Shown here: positions 13,163 to 26,905 of the stretch, one piece after another
How positions within the stretch are numbered: the stretch's first letter is position 1
Layout of the letters: each line of letters begins with the position of its first letter
Origin: Eretmocerus hayati
Lineage: Eukaryota > Arthropoda > Insecta > Hymenoptera > Aphelinidae
Assembly: GCA_029851415.1 (NCBI GenBank)
Contig: CM056742.1
Span: 189,453,344 to 189,517,343, forward strand
Direction: 5' to 3'
DNA: 64,000 nucleotides
Program-made: the position numbers and the translations under genes
Notes under the pieces: generated by a model
The model's input: only the letters and a program-made list of their open reading frames with translations
Database searches by the model: none
What the model was told of the DNA's origin: nothing

Positions 13163-14354
13163 TATGAATAGCTCATTTTTTGAAGACTTCTCAAACTAAT
13201 TGTTGTGTTTTATTGGGGAAGCGAATCAGAAACAATCACGTTACGAGTACTTTTGAAGAAAAATTCCAGGCTCGTAAGAGCAACGCATATATTTTCCCAA
13301 CAGAACAATTGCTCCAAGTTTAAACTCAGCCATTCATTCGGTACGTCTTGGTGCCCGTCTCAAGCTGCTGCTGCACCAAAGCTCTTTCTCGTCTATTTTC
13401 AAGCTGGCGGCCCCCCTTGTTTATGCGCTAATTATTGTGAGCGTTTTCTCCGCGTCTGCTCGCCGTCTGCGTATCTTTTGGGGAGACCATGATATCCGCG
13501 CCAAGTGAAAGATGAAAGGCAAGTATGGAGAAAAATGGGTTTTACTTCGCCCGACGACGACTACGACGACTACAACTCTTGCGTCGCTCGCTCCTCCTCT
13601 GCACTAATTGTCTCGGGTCATACACATCACGGCAATAGTAATTGCTGCGGAGATGTGCTATGACTCTGACGGGTGAGCTTTCCTGTTTGCAGCTCAAAGT
13701 ACATCACGTAAACACGAATACTTGCATCCCGTTTTTGTCACTTCATACGCATGAGGTGGGTACGAGATTGATGGAGAATGTTCATTCTCACATTTGCAAT
13801 TGAATCCTTCCAAGAACATCTATAAATTAGATCTCAAGGGTCATCCCTTTGAAGGACCCTCATCTCAAGCTCTCGTACATCAAGCAGAATGGAAAAAGTG
13901 AAGTATACTTGAATATAGGTTCCAAAAAATTGGATTTTTGTTTAATTGACTCTATTTCATGATTCTTCCCTCTCCGATCATGAAATCATTCCTAGGGAGC
14001 TTTGTAGAGTTTTCACTTATATTGTATTCAACGATTCGAAGATCCTCCACGGTGAGCTTCGGATCTGGAAATAGGTTTTTTTGTTGAGCTATAGAAAGGG
14101 ACGGTAATTCGTGTTTACATGGCAACTTACAACTTGCTTGTATAAGAAAAAAGTGAACTCGGTCCGAATTTGGTCGAAGGAATATCTCCTAATTCCACAG
14201 GTTGCTCTCCAAAGTTCTTCAGTTGGTCCTTCGCGTCACTGCGAGGGCGAAATCGCGATCTCGGTCTAGATTGCATAGATTATAAATGCGCATTTCAGCA
14301 CTTGGAAGTCAAACCTTGTGCAAACAATTTGATATCTATTCACAATTTTTCTAT
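13163..14354. other. No gene seen
   Basis: A GC-richer patch (13330-13660) with a short trinucleotide tract (CCGACGACGACTACGACGAC at 13551-13570) is followed by AT-rich DNA. I see no coding signal. Confidence 0.35.
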
Positions 14355-14870
14355 AGATGTCAATGAGCCCCACCGGTGGGGCTCAATGTACTTTCCATAA
14401 CTTGAGATATATTCATAAGGATGATCAGTGGTATCGACCGAATGGTCAAAGCCAGAATCATCAGCCGTTTTTCGATTTAGGCTAAACTATTTCCCTCGCG
14501 TGAATTACAGGCTATTCAAGGAAGATTCGATACTCTCCAACGGACTTTAAGTCACTCTGGAGGTATTGAAATGAGCTTTCATATAAGCTAGGAAATGTTG
14601 AAAATCGTCGAGCTCGGAATGAGAAGCCCACCTTTCATCTCTTGCTCTCGTGTGATTGGTGAGTAATTGTGTAAAAACGGAGATCGTGCAAAACTCATCA
14701 AAATCGAGTCCAATAGCGAAAGTGCGGTGTACACATGTTCATTACAACATAAACAATGATGAATAACCACGAAATGAGTCTCAAAAGAAGTAGGCCCCAC
14801 TGGTGGGGTTCATTGCACACATGGAAGGACATGTGAACCTCTCCGGCGGGGCAGTGAACGTGTTGAGAAA
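14355..14870. repeat. Pair of CCCCACCGGTGGGG palindromes in inverted arrangement
   Basis: At 14365-14384 lies GAGCCCCACCGGTGGGGCTC, a 20-bp perfect palindrome preceded by TGTCAATGA. Near 14793-14811 lies GGCCCCACTGGTGGGG; read on the minus strand it is preceded by TGTGCAATGAA, so the two are in mirror orientation. On the right this is followed by CTCCGGCGGGGCAGTGAACG. They may be the two ends of a ~500-bp MITE whose left outer end has decayed. No transposase. Confidence 0.35.
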
Positions 14871-17800
14871 AATTGATGACATTCTGAAAGTTTTTTGTTA
14901 AGTTGAGCGTGAAGTCGACACCTCGGTACCGAAACTCTTACAAAGTAAACAATCGGCCAATATGCAAATAATGTGCGTCTTGTGTCTTCACAGATACAAA
15001 ATGTGTGAATTCTTGCTGCTCTCGTGGATTTTCATATCGTCCTGATGATACTTTTGCGATTCGGACAATTGAAACGTTGGCACAAGATCAGTGCAAACAA
15101 TCTGCTCGAATATTTTATAAGAAAATCGTCCATTTCACTCACAACAAGAAAAATTCATGTTCCGCGCAGTGAAGCACTTGTGGTGAGAAATACTTTATAT
15201 TTCAACCATTGAAATTTGATACAGCGATCCAGTACATTGGAGAATCACGAATTCGATTAACTGGTATTTCATACCAATTGAATGGAACATATTTTTCCAA
15301 GAAAACGCGTATACTCACAGCTTTCATAATAAATTGGTTTGTACAGCAACTCTATCCTTCAATTCACTCGCCGGTTTTCTGAAAGCCTTACCTTACTTTC
15401 CTTTTATATTCGTTCATGCTCTCTATTCGGTTATACGATGATGGAGTAACGCAATACTTTGAGCCTGTCTTGAATTCACCGTATGAAACAGGAATAAGAA
15501 GGCGAAGGAAGGAGCAGTAATTTGCTCTGGGCTTGAAACTCGATCCATCAATCGATAAGGCTGAAAAGAGACCTTGACTGGATATCACGAGCTGAGCATT
15601 AATTTTACACCAGGGAAAAAGTCTGAAAAAGGGCATATTTGCATTGTTAATGGAGCAAATGATGGCTTGACGCCTATGCATGAGCTAGTTATTAGAGGTC
15701 ATTGTCGGGGTATGGTTACATCAATGATCCAGTTGTACATTGGTTTCTTGCAAAATCAATTGACGTGATTTTGGCAAATCATACATTGGACAAATAAAAA
15801 GGAAGCTGATGACAAGGATAAAAGAACACGAATATTCCCTTCTTAATCAACAACACCTGTACAAACAAACATCGGATAGTTGCTCACAGTGTGGATAAGT
15901 TGTATCCATGTTCATAACAAATAGAAGTTTCAGAATACTTGATCGTAGAACGTTCCCAATTCATGTTGATGAAATATTCACATTGCCCGTGGCATACAAT
16001 CTTCAGCTGGCTAGATCTATACCAACTTCAATTTTTGATTGTCAAGCACGGGTAGTCAGATATGGAATTTGAGGCTATCATTCTCCATTTACTGTCGTTC
16101 GCCAAAGAGGGACGAGGACAAATCTCATTGTCTGGATCTCAAATTATGCCACAGCACACCAAGAAGCGTCCAAGGGCTACCGCTTGATCCGCTGACCCAA
16201 TTCAGAGTAAAGTCAATTGATGCAAGAAAGGACGAGGCACAGGAAGCTGCGTGACTTGCCGAGCTCATTCAGGCTTGGGTGGCATAATACCCAAAACTGC
16301 TCCGACACGAGACGAAGAATGTATTTACGCGCCGTGGGCCACTTTCGATTTTCAATCGAGCGCATATCGGTGATCAAGGTGTGAGTAAGTATGGCCCACG
16401 CTCACTTTCTTCCTGGCTCTCATCTTCCTTTTTCGTCGTCTGTATGTCCCATCAGCAGCAACAACACCTTCTCGACCGGAATCTGATGTGATGCCCGAGA
16501 CTCTCGAAAGATGCGTCGGGGCATAAATGAGGTCGTCTCAGCGCGGTCATCCGAAAACAGAGACTCAATATCAGATTCAAGTGGCCTTGCTGGCCATGGC
16601 CTTCCGGTTTTCATGCGTCATGCTCCCTTGGAAGATGCTCCATTTAAGGAGAGCTATTATATGAGAAGATTGTCCCCAGGCATGGTAATTGCATTAATCA
16701 GGTGGATTATTATCAGACTTGAAAAGTGTCACGTCTCGAGTTTGTATGCCTTTGAGAGCGATATATTTTCGACATGCGTTGGTTATGAGGATAAATAAGA
16801 GCTTCAACGTAAAATAGATTTAGAGGCAATGAATTTACTCACGCCGTTTGGTTGAATGGGCAAATTCATTGTCTTTAATTCTATTTTTTGCCGCATCTAT
16901 TGTAGATGGGGGCGTAAGGGTATAATAGATGAGGGCACGTCCGAAACAGAGAAGTGCGCAACACCGATTGGGAGGACCTCTCAACACATTCGAAGGCTTT
17001 TATTTGTCTGGGGCGCCGGGCGCTTAGAAGTTGGGAAAGAAGACCTACTTTTGGAGTACAAAGATCCAGTCGCAGAAGAGTAGACTAGATTCCGTGGGCT
17101 GCTACCTGCATTCAGTCGCTTAGACGAGCAACGCCACCTATACTGGGGCAGATGAGTAAATTTCCAGCAAAATTTGTCGTCACGCAAAATCTTTCCAAAT
17201 CGGCATGATATAAATGGGGCTATCTTCATACTTATTTGATGTAAGATGCATATGTGGAAATAAATTTTGAATGCTTCTTCAAAGGGGGGGGGAGGCATCA
17301 AATCATAATAACAATGTAATGCAAAATCAATTAGTTGCGACCTTGGCAAATGAGATCTGATTTATTTCTCTGCGTTCCCTTATACGTCGATGTAATTCAT
17401 CGAGGGAACGCAATTCTAGCTCCTGTAGTCGCAACAGAAACTGCTGTATATTCCTGGTATGATACAAAGTTTTTCAGAGACCAGACATTTATCAACTCAA
17501 TTGAACAAGCATATTCGTTCGAATTGTGTTTTGACTGTTTTCCAGATACACAAACACGAGAAATCGTTTTTTTGTCTAGGTTGTGGAATAACCGTCATGA
17601 GTTAATCAATTAAGCCAAAGATGACCACTCCCGATTGCCAATGACTTCTATGATCTCTCTGGTTGAACAGGAATACTTGTTTGGATATTCAAAAATGTGT
17701 TCTGTTCATTTTGATTCTCACAGGGATGAATTCGCTCCTCCAAATCAATGAAAACACTATAATTCAACTCTTAGAAACGAGTGCGGTAATACACGATGTC

Positions 17801-18229
17801 CAGGAGGACTTCAAAACCCCACATCACCTGATAAGGGCTCAGCTCAATGTTTAATTAAGTCGTGCTGAATTTTGACCCCGTTTTGACTGAGCCATGACCA
17901 AGTTGATGATTATTTGTCCGTGGGAAAACTCTGTCCCACATCATGAAGATTGTCTATTTTTTGTTGTTTTTTATTTAATTTTCATTCAGACTAAGCATAA
18001 TTACGCCTCTCGCTACCGCTTGTTCGCTTTTTGGTTCGGTAAAACCAAACCAAAAAGGTTTGAATGTTCTCGATAAGTCAGAGGCCCCTGACATGATTTT
18101 GTAGCTCACGACTGATATCTGTAAACAGATGGGTAACCATCAATTGATGATTTTAAAAAGAGGTTCCTCATGATGTTGATGTAGATGGTAATCTGTTGAA
18201 TTGATGCCACCAATAGTTAGAACCATCCA
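14871..18229. other. No gene seen
   Basis: AT-rich sequence with short, overlapping, motif-free reading frames. A run of nine G occurs near 17285. I identify no repeat or RNA gene. Confidence 0.4.
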
Positions 18230-18850
18230 CCAGCTCGTCTAGCCTTCTACTCATCAATCTATCCACTCACCCACCAACCCACCTAGCGGATCTCCCCCTC
18301 CTCCACCCCTAAGCCACACGTACACGTTTTATATTTTAGCCACCCCAGGGTAGACCAGACCGTTTCAGACCGTTCCCGATAATTCCTGAACATTCCAGAT
18401 TTGCTCAGCCATCCCAGATTGTACCAGACCCGTATCAGTCCGTTTCAGACCATACCAGATGGTTTCAAACCGTCTCAGACCGTCACAAACTCACCCAAAT
18501 CGTTCCAGACGTCCCAGACGGTACCCAAGCGACCCAGATCATACCAGACCGTTTCATATCGTACCATTCTTAACCATCCCAGACCGTTCCAGACCGTCCC
18601 AGATGGTATCGTATAATACCAGACCTTTCAGATCGTTCCAAGCCGTCTGAGATCATCCCAGGTTGTCACAAATCGTTCCCGACCATCTCAGACCCTTCCA
18701 GATCACCGCAGATCATTTCAGACAATTTCAGCCCGAACAAGACCACCTATCTAACCGCACACTTACGCACCCACGTACCAACAATGAATCCATGACTCAC
18801 ACAAGCACCCATCCCCTGGATTTTGACGGACACTTTTTGGATGGGCTTTT
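18230..18850 (-). repeat. Minisatellite composite A: CAGACCGT array with CCACC flank and GTCCGTC head
   Basis: From 18357 to about 18765 the sequence is a degenerate tandem array of ~10-11-bp phrases such as CCCAGACCGTTCCAGACCGT, with many substitutions. On its left (18240-18300) is an ACCCACCAACCCACC stretch. On its right (18760-18850) are ACCCATCCCC-like words and then a segment that, on the minus strand, reads GCCCATCCAAAAAGTGTCCG. That head resembles those of the loci at 40311 and 58811, so the composite seems to be oriented on the minus strand. Reading frames over it are low-complexity translations. Confidence 0.5.
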
Positions 18851-20876
18851 TATTTGATTATGATAAATTTACGGATCCAAGAGTTACGATTACGCAATCA
18901 TGAGAAGTAGCATCGGCATTTTGCATTGGTTTGGTACCTGGGCAGGGATGATTCTACCGAAAATCATCTGTTCTATCCCACTGAGCGTCCGACTGATATT
19001 GTCATAGGAATTGTTCGAAACTGACCGCGCCTGCATTCTGAGTAATGTGAAGCAATTAGCTATTTATAGCTCATCTCGTTACCGAGCTACAGAGTGGTCT
19101 TTCAGGTTGAATCCAAGTGCCATACGATGCGATACTTAATGTCACGTCTTACCTTATGACTCTTCGCCATATCTGTAGCCACGCTCACGATATAGATGCT
19201 GAAACGCCGCTACATGCATCATGGGTTGCCCATTCTCGTGCCTCAAAGACAACTCAGGCGCAAGTTGGCTACGTAGAGCAGGAAAATCAGCGATGCAGAA
19301 GAGCAGAGAAATTGCAGGGCTGAAGCCGTGACAAGTACGACGAGGGCGATGCGGGGGCGGCTGTGTCTCTCTCAGCGTGCGATGGTATGTTTGCTTGGCT
19401 CGTTCGGCTCTGGCAATTGTCCAGCGATGGTTGTTTCGCACAGTTGCGTCTCACTCCAGTCTCCCCAATGGCAACACACAGTCAGTATTGCGTGATGTAA
19501 GTATGAGTTGTGACTCTTCGTCGTGCTGGACACGATTGCGACTGTATATGAATGTTGTCCAACGTCCAACAATATCTAATATTTGAATATAGATTTCTAC
19601 TTTGAGGTTTGTTGGATCAGATATTCGACTGCTCGAAGGTGATGGAGGCAAATATCGTACTCCTCGTAATATCCCTAACTCCACTCTAATTAATCACTGT
19701 GATTCATATCTGTTGGCTGTGAATGTAATACGTGGAGCTCTGATCCATCCTAAAACCTCCAAAAAGTCAAATTACTCCGAGGCGGTAAGGGAACTCTCAT
19801 GCAAGGCGATGGAGTGGGGGTTCAGGCGATAAGGGCGAGAAACGATTCATCTTCCTTTCTGCGTCGCGCAACTTTTAATCGATCACACGTGCAAACTTTA
19901 ATGGAGTGCTGTTCCGATGTGCAAGGAGGACCTCCACCCACGCGTCGCTCGGTTTTACCAGGAGATGCATCAAAGAGAGATCGACTGCTCGAGGCTGTTG
20001 TGCAATATACTGCCGATCGATAGGCCCCTCCGGATTCGCGAACGTTGACCTACACTAGAATGCAGTATGTACGGGCGGAGCGGTGCAATAGCCGATGTGA
20101 GTGATGTCCGCCGAATATAGTTCTGTTCTGAAAATATCAAACGCTGTTCCAAGCCGGGACCGGCAAACTCTCATAACCGCCGGAATTTCAGACATCAGCG
20201 GGTCTTCTCGTACTCGAATTTTATACAGAGAGTATCTTGGTGTTCGCAACGGGTAGAACCCGAGATATCGATTTCAGGAGCAAACTCGGAAACTAATTGG
20301 GTCGCTCATCAATTAGCCGTCCAACTCGACGTTCAGTCGCGCTAATCTGATGAATGATTCAACGATGCATCAGAAATAGGAGATCAGGCTAGAGGGCTGG
20401 CCTATAACCTACAAAAGCATCTCCTTTTCGAGACGAGCTGCTTGACATGAAATTTAGACTCTATTTATTGAAGAAGGTACTAGATTTGCTTTAAAATTTT
20501 CAGCAAACGCGGTTGAGCTGATAGTTCAACAATACATGTTTCCTCTGGAAGATTTATTTGAATATGAATTCAATGATTGCTTTACGAAGACCGTCCCTCT
20601 GATGATCCAATGGCATTCATGGGTGGCATGTAAGAAAAATGTGGAATGGAAATCTCGTCTCACTGCAACATTGTCAGCGACTTCAAGTTCACTTAAAATT
20701 TCATCAGAGGAGTAATACCGATTAGACAAAACATATGCAAAATCATGAAAAACGATGAATGTCATTTCCGCTTTAACTTTCCTGATAAAATCATCCGCGA
20801 GGTGGCACGAATCGTAAGATGCTTGAAATTATCTGATTGTGTTGAAATTGCTCTCTTACTAACTAACAAGGGAAGG
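18851..20876. other. No gene seen
   Basis: Overlapping short frames on both strands, none with motifs. No repeat recognised. Confidence 0.4.
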
Positions 20877-22029
20877 ACCAGACTTTTGGATCACCAATCT
20901 TGTCCAAAATTATTTCAGTTTTGTATTACCTAGAATATGAAGAATCCAGAGTAACTCCGTCAAATGGGCCTCCTGTCCAAAGATACAGCCACTGAGATTA
21001 GCATTACCCATATATGCTCCTGTTAAAAAGTGATGTAAGGTCAGTGTACCCAACTTGCCCCCATTAAGCCATTTTCTTAATAATTCTGGCTAATCTCAAT
21101 ATTTTCCAACGTACTTTAACTCATTTGAAGCTTGTCTCAAGACCTTTAAAATGAGCTAAGATACGTCCAATTTGGATGAAGTGGAGCCGAACTGTTTGAA
21201 TTCTCCCAAAAAGTGATTTTTGAGAGTTTACAAAAGTGTGTACCCAACTTGCCCCCATCATTTAAAACAATGTAAATCGGCGATAAAGTGAATAAAATTG
21301 CTTCGATCCGTTTTGACCATCGTGCAGCGACATTTGTAGCTTTGAGCTGGCCCAAGACATCGTTTCCGACCTATTTTGACGTGATAAACACGTTCTGAGT
21401 GGTAAAAAAAGTCATACTGCACGCCTTTCTGAGATAACCATATGGGGGCATGTTGGGTACACTCTGATGTCGGCCTTCTTGATTCTCAAACCATCTTCGT
21501 GTTTTGTACATAAAATCGCTCCAAATCAGAGTTCTGCAACCTTGAAGAGCGGATTTTGAAGGTCTTGAGACAAGGAATCGAATGCGCTAAGGTACGTCAA
21601 GATTGGTCGAATAAAAATAAATTGGCACCGGTTCTAGTGAACGCAATTTCCTTGGTGGTTTCTTAGCCGTGCAAACACGAAAAATGGAAAACTCACTTTA
21701 TATTTTCTGGAGAACGCAGAAATGATCCGGGGTCGATGAAAACTACGTATTTTCTCATATTTTAACATAACAAACGAAAAAAAAAATTGCGGGAAGGTCA
21801 ACGAGCGCCCATTCCTGAGATCGGCATATGGGGGCAAGTTGGGTACAGAGGCAAGTTGGGTACACTTACCTTATATAGATATACTGGCAACGCTAATATT
21901 TTTGCTTGTAACTCTCAACAGAAGGCCCATTTGATGGACTTACTCTGGATTCTTCATATTCTAGGTGACACAATACTGTAAAAAATTTTTAGGAAAGATT
22001 GGTGAGCCTAAGGTCTGGTCCTCCCCTTG
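20877..22029. mobile_element. Harbinger-like long-TIR element with TAA duplication
   Basis: The element starts CAAGGGAAGGACCAGAC and ends with the reverse complement (GTCTGGTCCTCCCCTTG), flanked by TAA on both sides (20874-20876 and 22030-22032). The inverted similarity runs ~200 bp inward (20877-21073 against ~21828-22029), through TCACCAATCTT, ACCTAGAATATGAAGAATCC and TCAAATGGGCC to TGTACCCAACTTGCCCCCA. The word TACCCAACTTGCC (or its complement) recurs several times inside, near 21048, 21240, 21833 and 21852. The 1,153 bp holds no transposase. A 3-bp TAA duplication is typical of PIF/Harbinger elements, hence the tentative name; the duplication could be chance in AT-rich DNA. Confidence 0.6.
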
Positions 22030-22433
22030 TAAGTTGTCACAAGATTGTATGTGGCCATAGTGATTTGTTAGTAGAATTTTCTTTCCATGTCCCGGTTACT
22101 AGGTAAAGAACCAAGATAAAACTCTCCAAAATTGACAAGTGAGCATTCAAACATATCTCTGCCATAACGACGGGTGGAATTGCAAATGATAGTAATGTTT
22201 TGTTCAGTTCCCTAAACTGGCTTGACTCTTGCATCACACCTGTCTCAGAGTTCCAAGAGATTTTGTGAGGAAGAGTTTGCACTATTTGGTTGACTTGTCT
22301 CACAATTAGGAAAATTATGGATCAAATCTTTCATGCATTCCAATTACCAGTTGACCCATTTTGTTGGGAAGAAAATCAATTATTGTTGATTGTTTATGCA
22401 GCTCTACTCTGATCTAGAAACTCCTTGTATGAT

Positions 22434-22625
22434 CAGTAGGGCTGCCGCGATAATCGATATTTTATCGATGTCGTCTCGCGATATAGATATTTTCGACAAC
22501 GACATCGATACGATATGACTCAATTATCGTGAGCTCGAAATCGACATCAACTTGACGATAAATGTTATCGTTCGACAATTTATCGCGAGATATTGCGATA
22601 TTGTCGTTATCGATGGTCATTTTTC
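22434..22625. mobile_element. ATCGATA-rich end of a hAT-like element
   Basis: The sequence starts CAGTAGGGCTGCCGCGATAA and continues for ~180 bp with overlapping ATCGATA, CGATATCG and GCGATAT words in both orientations. Many hAT transposons coding for BED-finger transposases begin with a TAGGGCTGCC-like terminus followed by such clusters. No matching right end was found, so it is a solo end or a decayed MITE. Similar word clusters occur at 39490-39620 and 49310-49450. Confidence 0.4.
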
Positions 22626-23845
22626 CGTCTGTGAGTGGAGATATTCCAAGTCCCCAAGGAATAAATAAGATGCGTTTTGATATCATTAATTCATGGACTA
22701 GATAAATCATATTGAACATTGATCATGAATAGTTCTAAGTCGTCAACTTCCTTTCCACTCGCACAACAATAATTATATTTGTTGATGGTCGATTAGCAGT
22801 CTATAATTCAAAATAAAAATAAAATAAATAACTAATAGAATGTCCTCACTACTTCTGAGAATTAGAATGCTCACAATTTCATCTCTCACTTCCCGTCATC
22901 AACTCAACAACCCACCACGATTCAGAGAAGTGAAATCAAATTTTCCATCTCGTGCCAAATTCGAGCTCCATTTTGAGCACCTGATCGGTAGAAATGATCA
23001 TTTAATGGTCGAGTGGTTATAAAAGACTTTGGCGAGAGAGATGTGCAGTTACCGGGAGCCCATTTGCAATCAACGGGTAGTGATTTTTCTCCAGCTTTGA
23101 GGGAGCGCAGGGATGCCTGAACAAGGTTAGCAAATTTCGGTCTGAGCGATCGGCCGTTGACTCCCGCTGGGTTTGATGTGTGTACACCAAGTCCGCGGGG
23201 AGTACGTTTATACGTTGGTCGGCTATGATGTGGCTCTGGCGCCCGCTCAATCACGATAATCTCGTTAAACTGTTTTGCGAGCCAACTGCACGTCGCTCCC
23301 TCCACCGCTTCTGGCTCTTCGTTGTTTATTAGTGCTCTAGCTTTGCTTCTGCTCTGTGTTTGACGCCAGCGCTCGTCGATATAGCCAAATGACTATCTTG
23401 ACAACGAACTTGCGTAACAATCCAAAGCTTCTAGTACTCGGTACTGGTATGAAGAAAACTGTCTCGATGTCGCACCAAAATACCAAAATACATCCCTTGT
23501 CGAGGGGGAAATCGGTGGTGTCCATCCGTGCATGTTGAGTGAGGTTATCATGATTGATCCGACGCCGGTACGCGGCTCGTAAGCACAATCGATACAGGCA
23601 CTCGAGCCCCGCTTATATGTCCCGCATGCACAGAGCAGCAGATGGATGTTTGGCTCGACAGATTAGGGAGGCTTGAGAGCCACATCTTGTGTTTGGCCCA
23701 ATCAGTCTGAGCAGAGCCGCTCGGCAGTAGTAACATCCGGGTATGATCGGACGGGCGATGAACCCGATGCTCGTTGGGTATTGTGACCGTCATCCGTAAT
23801 TGTCTGTCTTGAGGATCATGCATACGTACTCGTCCCTACCTACGT
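22626..23845. other. No gene seen
   Basis: Unique-looking DNA, GC-richer at 23030-23320 and 23580-23780, without reading frames that carry motifs. Confidence 0.35.
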
Positions 23846-23982
23846 ACACTGGGCAGCAAGGTAACTGCAGTGCATCGACATTTACTGTCTTACTCCCACT
23901 CATAGGTTATGCTACCCTAACCTATAAGAACGAGTGAGATAGCAGTTTCCGATGCATCGCAGTTCACCTTCCTGCCGAGTGT
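23846..23982. repeat. 137-bp inverted repeat (short MITE or hairpin)
   Basis: The left arm starts ACACTGGGCAGCAAGG and runs through AACTGC, TGCATCG and ACT-TCTTACTCCCACTC to TAGGTTA. The right arm mirrors it, from AACCTAT through GAGTGAGATAGCAGT, GATGCATCGCAGTT and ACCTTCCTGCC to GAGTGT. The loop is about eight bases. The structure could be a tiny MITE or an RNA hairpin source. No target duplication is obvious. Confidence 0.6.
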
Positions 23983-26905
23983 GAATCACCATGCAAGTGT
24001 GTAGGGCGTTTGCCGCAATACCGCAGCGATTTACACGACCCATTGTGCGCCTCTATTCTGCGAGTGTTCGCCCAAAAGCCGCGCAAGAATGCTGTCATTT
24101 CTAATATTCATCGTACCATCGGCCGCTGACCGTTGTCAATGTATGTTGGAGGAATTAGAAGTGAAACTCTCCACGCACCCATTCATGTGAAAATTTGGCC
24201 ATTAATAGTGTGCCAATTTTAACCCGTTCACTATTTCGTCCCTTATCCCTGACGCTGGCTGCTCGGTGAAGGCACCTTCACCCCGCAAAGGGCGTATTGT
24301 CGCAATAACAATAAAAAGGACAACGACCGTCCTAGTCAACAGCGAGGCCTAGCCTAACACGGGCGTACGTTTGGCGAACGAACTTCAACGGTGCAAACGC
24401 CCAAAACAGGCCAATATACCTAGAAACTGTGAAAGAATGAAAATTGGAAAACGAAAAAATTCCAAAATTCTAATTCCATCCCAAAAAATAATTCTGATGG
24501 GGAAAATCGCGTTTCTGATACTGGGGACGATTCCATATTGAACACGTTAACGCCGATGGGGCTATTCAAAATTTTTCAATCTTCCGCATGAACGTGTTGT
24601 CTATTGAGCATATGAGAGTTGTAATATATGACTGTCAGAAATCTGATTCGAATAAGAGATCGAAAGAAATGAAAGAGAAGAATGTACGTGTACGTAGTTG
24701 CAAGCAACCTTGAACCAGTTATCTGATTGGCGTGCTCGGTGCATTAGCAGTGTAAACGGCTAACGATGGCTCGTTGTCGACACGCACACCGAGCCGGCAC
24801 TGCTCGGAATGACGATTGCCTCCATCCTCAAAGTATCTATCGACAAAAACGAATTGTGAAATTCTTCCGAGAATTCGTTGCGTAGATCGAGATTCTTATG
24901 AGCGACTTGCTTTCACGGATCGAATGTACAGTACGTAAGAGATGAATTTCATTTAATTCCAAATAGGAATGGCAACTGCTCGAATAAACCGATTCTCGAA
25001 GATTCGATTCCAGACTTCAATCTGGGTACTATTTCTGCTGGTTCCAAGAATCACCGAAGATAATCGTGCGTACTCAACTCAACCTCGAAACGATTCAAAT
25101 CGATAGCTTTCGAGTCAGTCAGCGATACTCCAAACTTTGAATCACCTTTACCATCCACAAATTCATTCTGAAAGGTGGAAAATGTTGATAATTTGGTATA
25201 ATGATTTGAAAACTCTCCCTGAGTGAGTTTTAAACGTAAAAAGCCCATCATCCTCGCAGACTCATTTGTTCACTGCTAGATTTGTTGGTCAGAATAGACA
25301 GAAAGGACATGGCTACACGTGTTTCAAAATGAAGCAGGCGTTTGAATGTTGAAAAGTGTAGGTAGTATAGGAGGACGCTCGAACGTGTCTTGTCAAGCGA
25401 AGTCAGGAAGCACGTGAGAGCAACCAAAGAAAGAAAAAGTCGCCGCTCCAAACCGCATTTCTCGACAAAGACAACTGCATCGCTTCCTGCCTAGGCAGAG
25501 GCTCCTGTGCACCGCGATCCTACTTTTTAGCGTGGCATTACCGTGAAATAATACAAATGTCTTTGAATTGAGCTCAATGAGCAAATAAGAGGCTCATTGA
25601 GCAATCATTGATGGGAATGGCATGTGCTGCAGTGAGCTCTAATGGCACGACTTTGTGTTAATTCAATTCTTTTGATATTGTGATTCGTGGCATCATAGAG
25701 AAAACTTCTGGAATCATTGTCAATTCTTCCTAGAATCCACTTAAATCTGGGGACACTGAGAGTTTTGAGTTCCCTGAGATATCGAAAGCTACGTCCCCTC
25801 AACTGGGACGCAGAACCATGTGGTCTACTCACAAAAGATAATTGAGACTCGATAGCAGTATCTTCTGCGAACCAGACAATGGAACAAAGTCCAATTATTA
25901 AATAGCAGTCTCCTAGTAAATGAGAAAGTTTTGTCATGAGAAGGCATTCTGAATTCGAGTGAGAGGAGATGTAGGACAATACACTGGCACCAAATTTGTA
26001 ATGAAGTGAAGACGAGGCAGGGAATAAGGCAAACAGTCTCAGGAGTAGCTAGATAACAGCGAGTATAATTCAACGACTTGTGCTTTTGCTTCTGCGGCTT
26101 CGCTTCTCTGCGCGGCATAACCCTCAACTCGTGTCGAAGGACCGCGCAGCTGACATCGAACTTCCACGAGGGGGGATCCACCAGCCGAGCTTTTGCATTC
26201 GAGTGAGTGTGCAGCATGAAGTTGCACAAAAGGCAAGCGAAACTCTGCTCTTACTCTCGAGGTTGTGCTTGCTGCGGTTACCTACACAATCGTTTGGATT
26301 GCTTTGTCGAGAAATAACTTATTCACACCACAGGCACAGCTGGCATCTTTGAGCATCACCGCGAGGGATGAGGTGTCACTAATTATGTGCGCCTTCAATA
26401 CGCCGTGTCTGAGTTAATAATGCGGCATTCAAATCTCAAAAAACGCTGCGTATCAAGTGTTGTGTACTCGATTTGAAAGAGGACCGAAGATTATGGTTGT
26501 TATAGCATACTGAATGACTCATGATGATTGCCTTGTCTGGAGAGGGTATCCAAGTAATCCATATACGGGTGACTAGCTCTCAAACAGATTCAGCTGGTCT
26601 ACCATATAAATGATAATATCACGATTGGATTATTCATTTTTACACTTTATTTATGAGTTCAAAGTAGCAGTTGGATTTGGATTTTCTGAAACATGTGAAA
26701 AGCGACCAAAATACACTTTGAACCGTCAACTTGGCCCGAGTAATTGGATTGCCTGTATGACCGTAGCTCGAAAATATGAAATTCCGTAGCTCAGCCGGGA
26801 TCAGCAAAGGTCTGAGAAGTATAGTCGCTCTGACTACCGAAGTCGGTCACATGAAAACCAATATTTAATCACTATCACTGCCATGATTAAATATCGGTTC
26901 TCGAG
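23983..26905. other. No gene seen
   Basis: Mixed-composition DNA. The word GAACACGTTAACGCCGATGG (24540-24559) matches, in reverse complement, part of 9042-9060, and may be a relic repeat end. Reading frames up to 134 aa on the minus strand (25605-26236) overlap each other in different frames and lack motifs. Confidence 0.35.
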
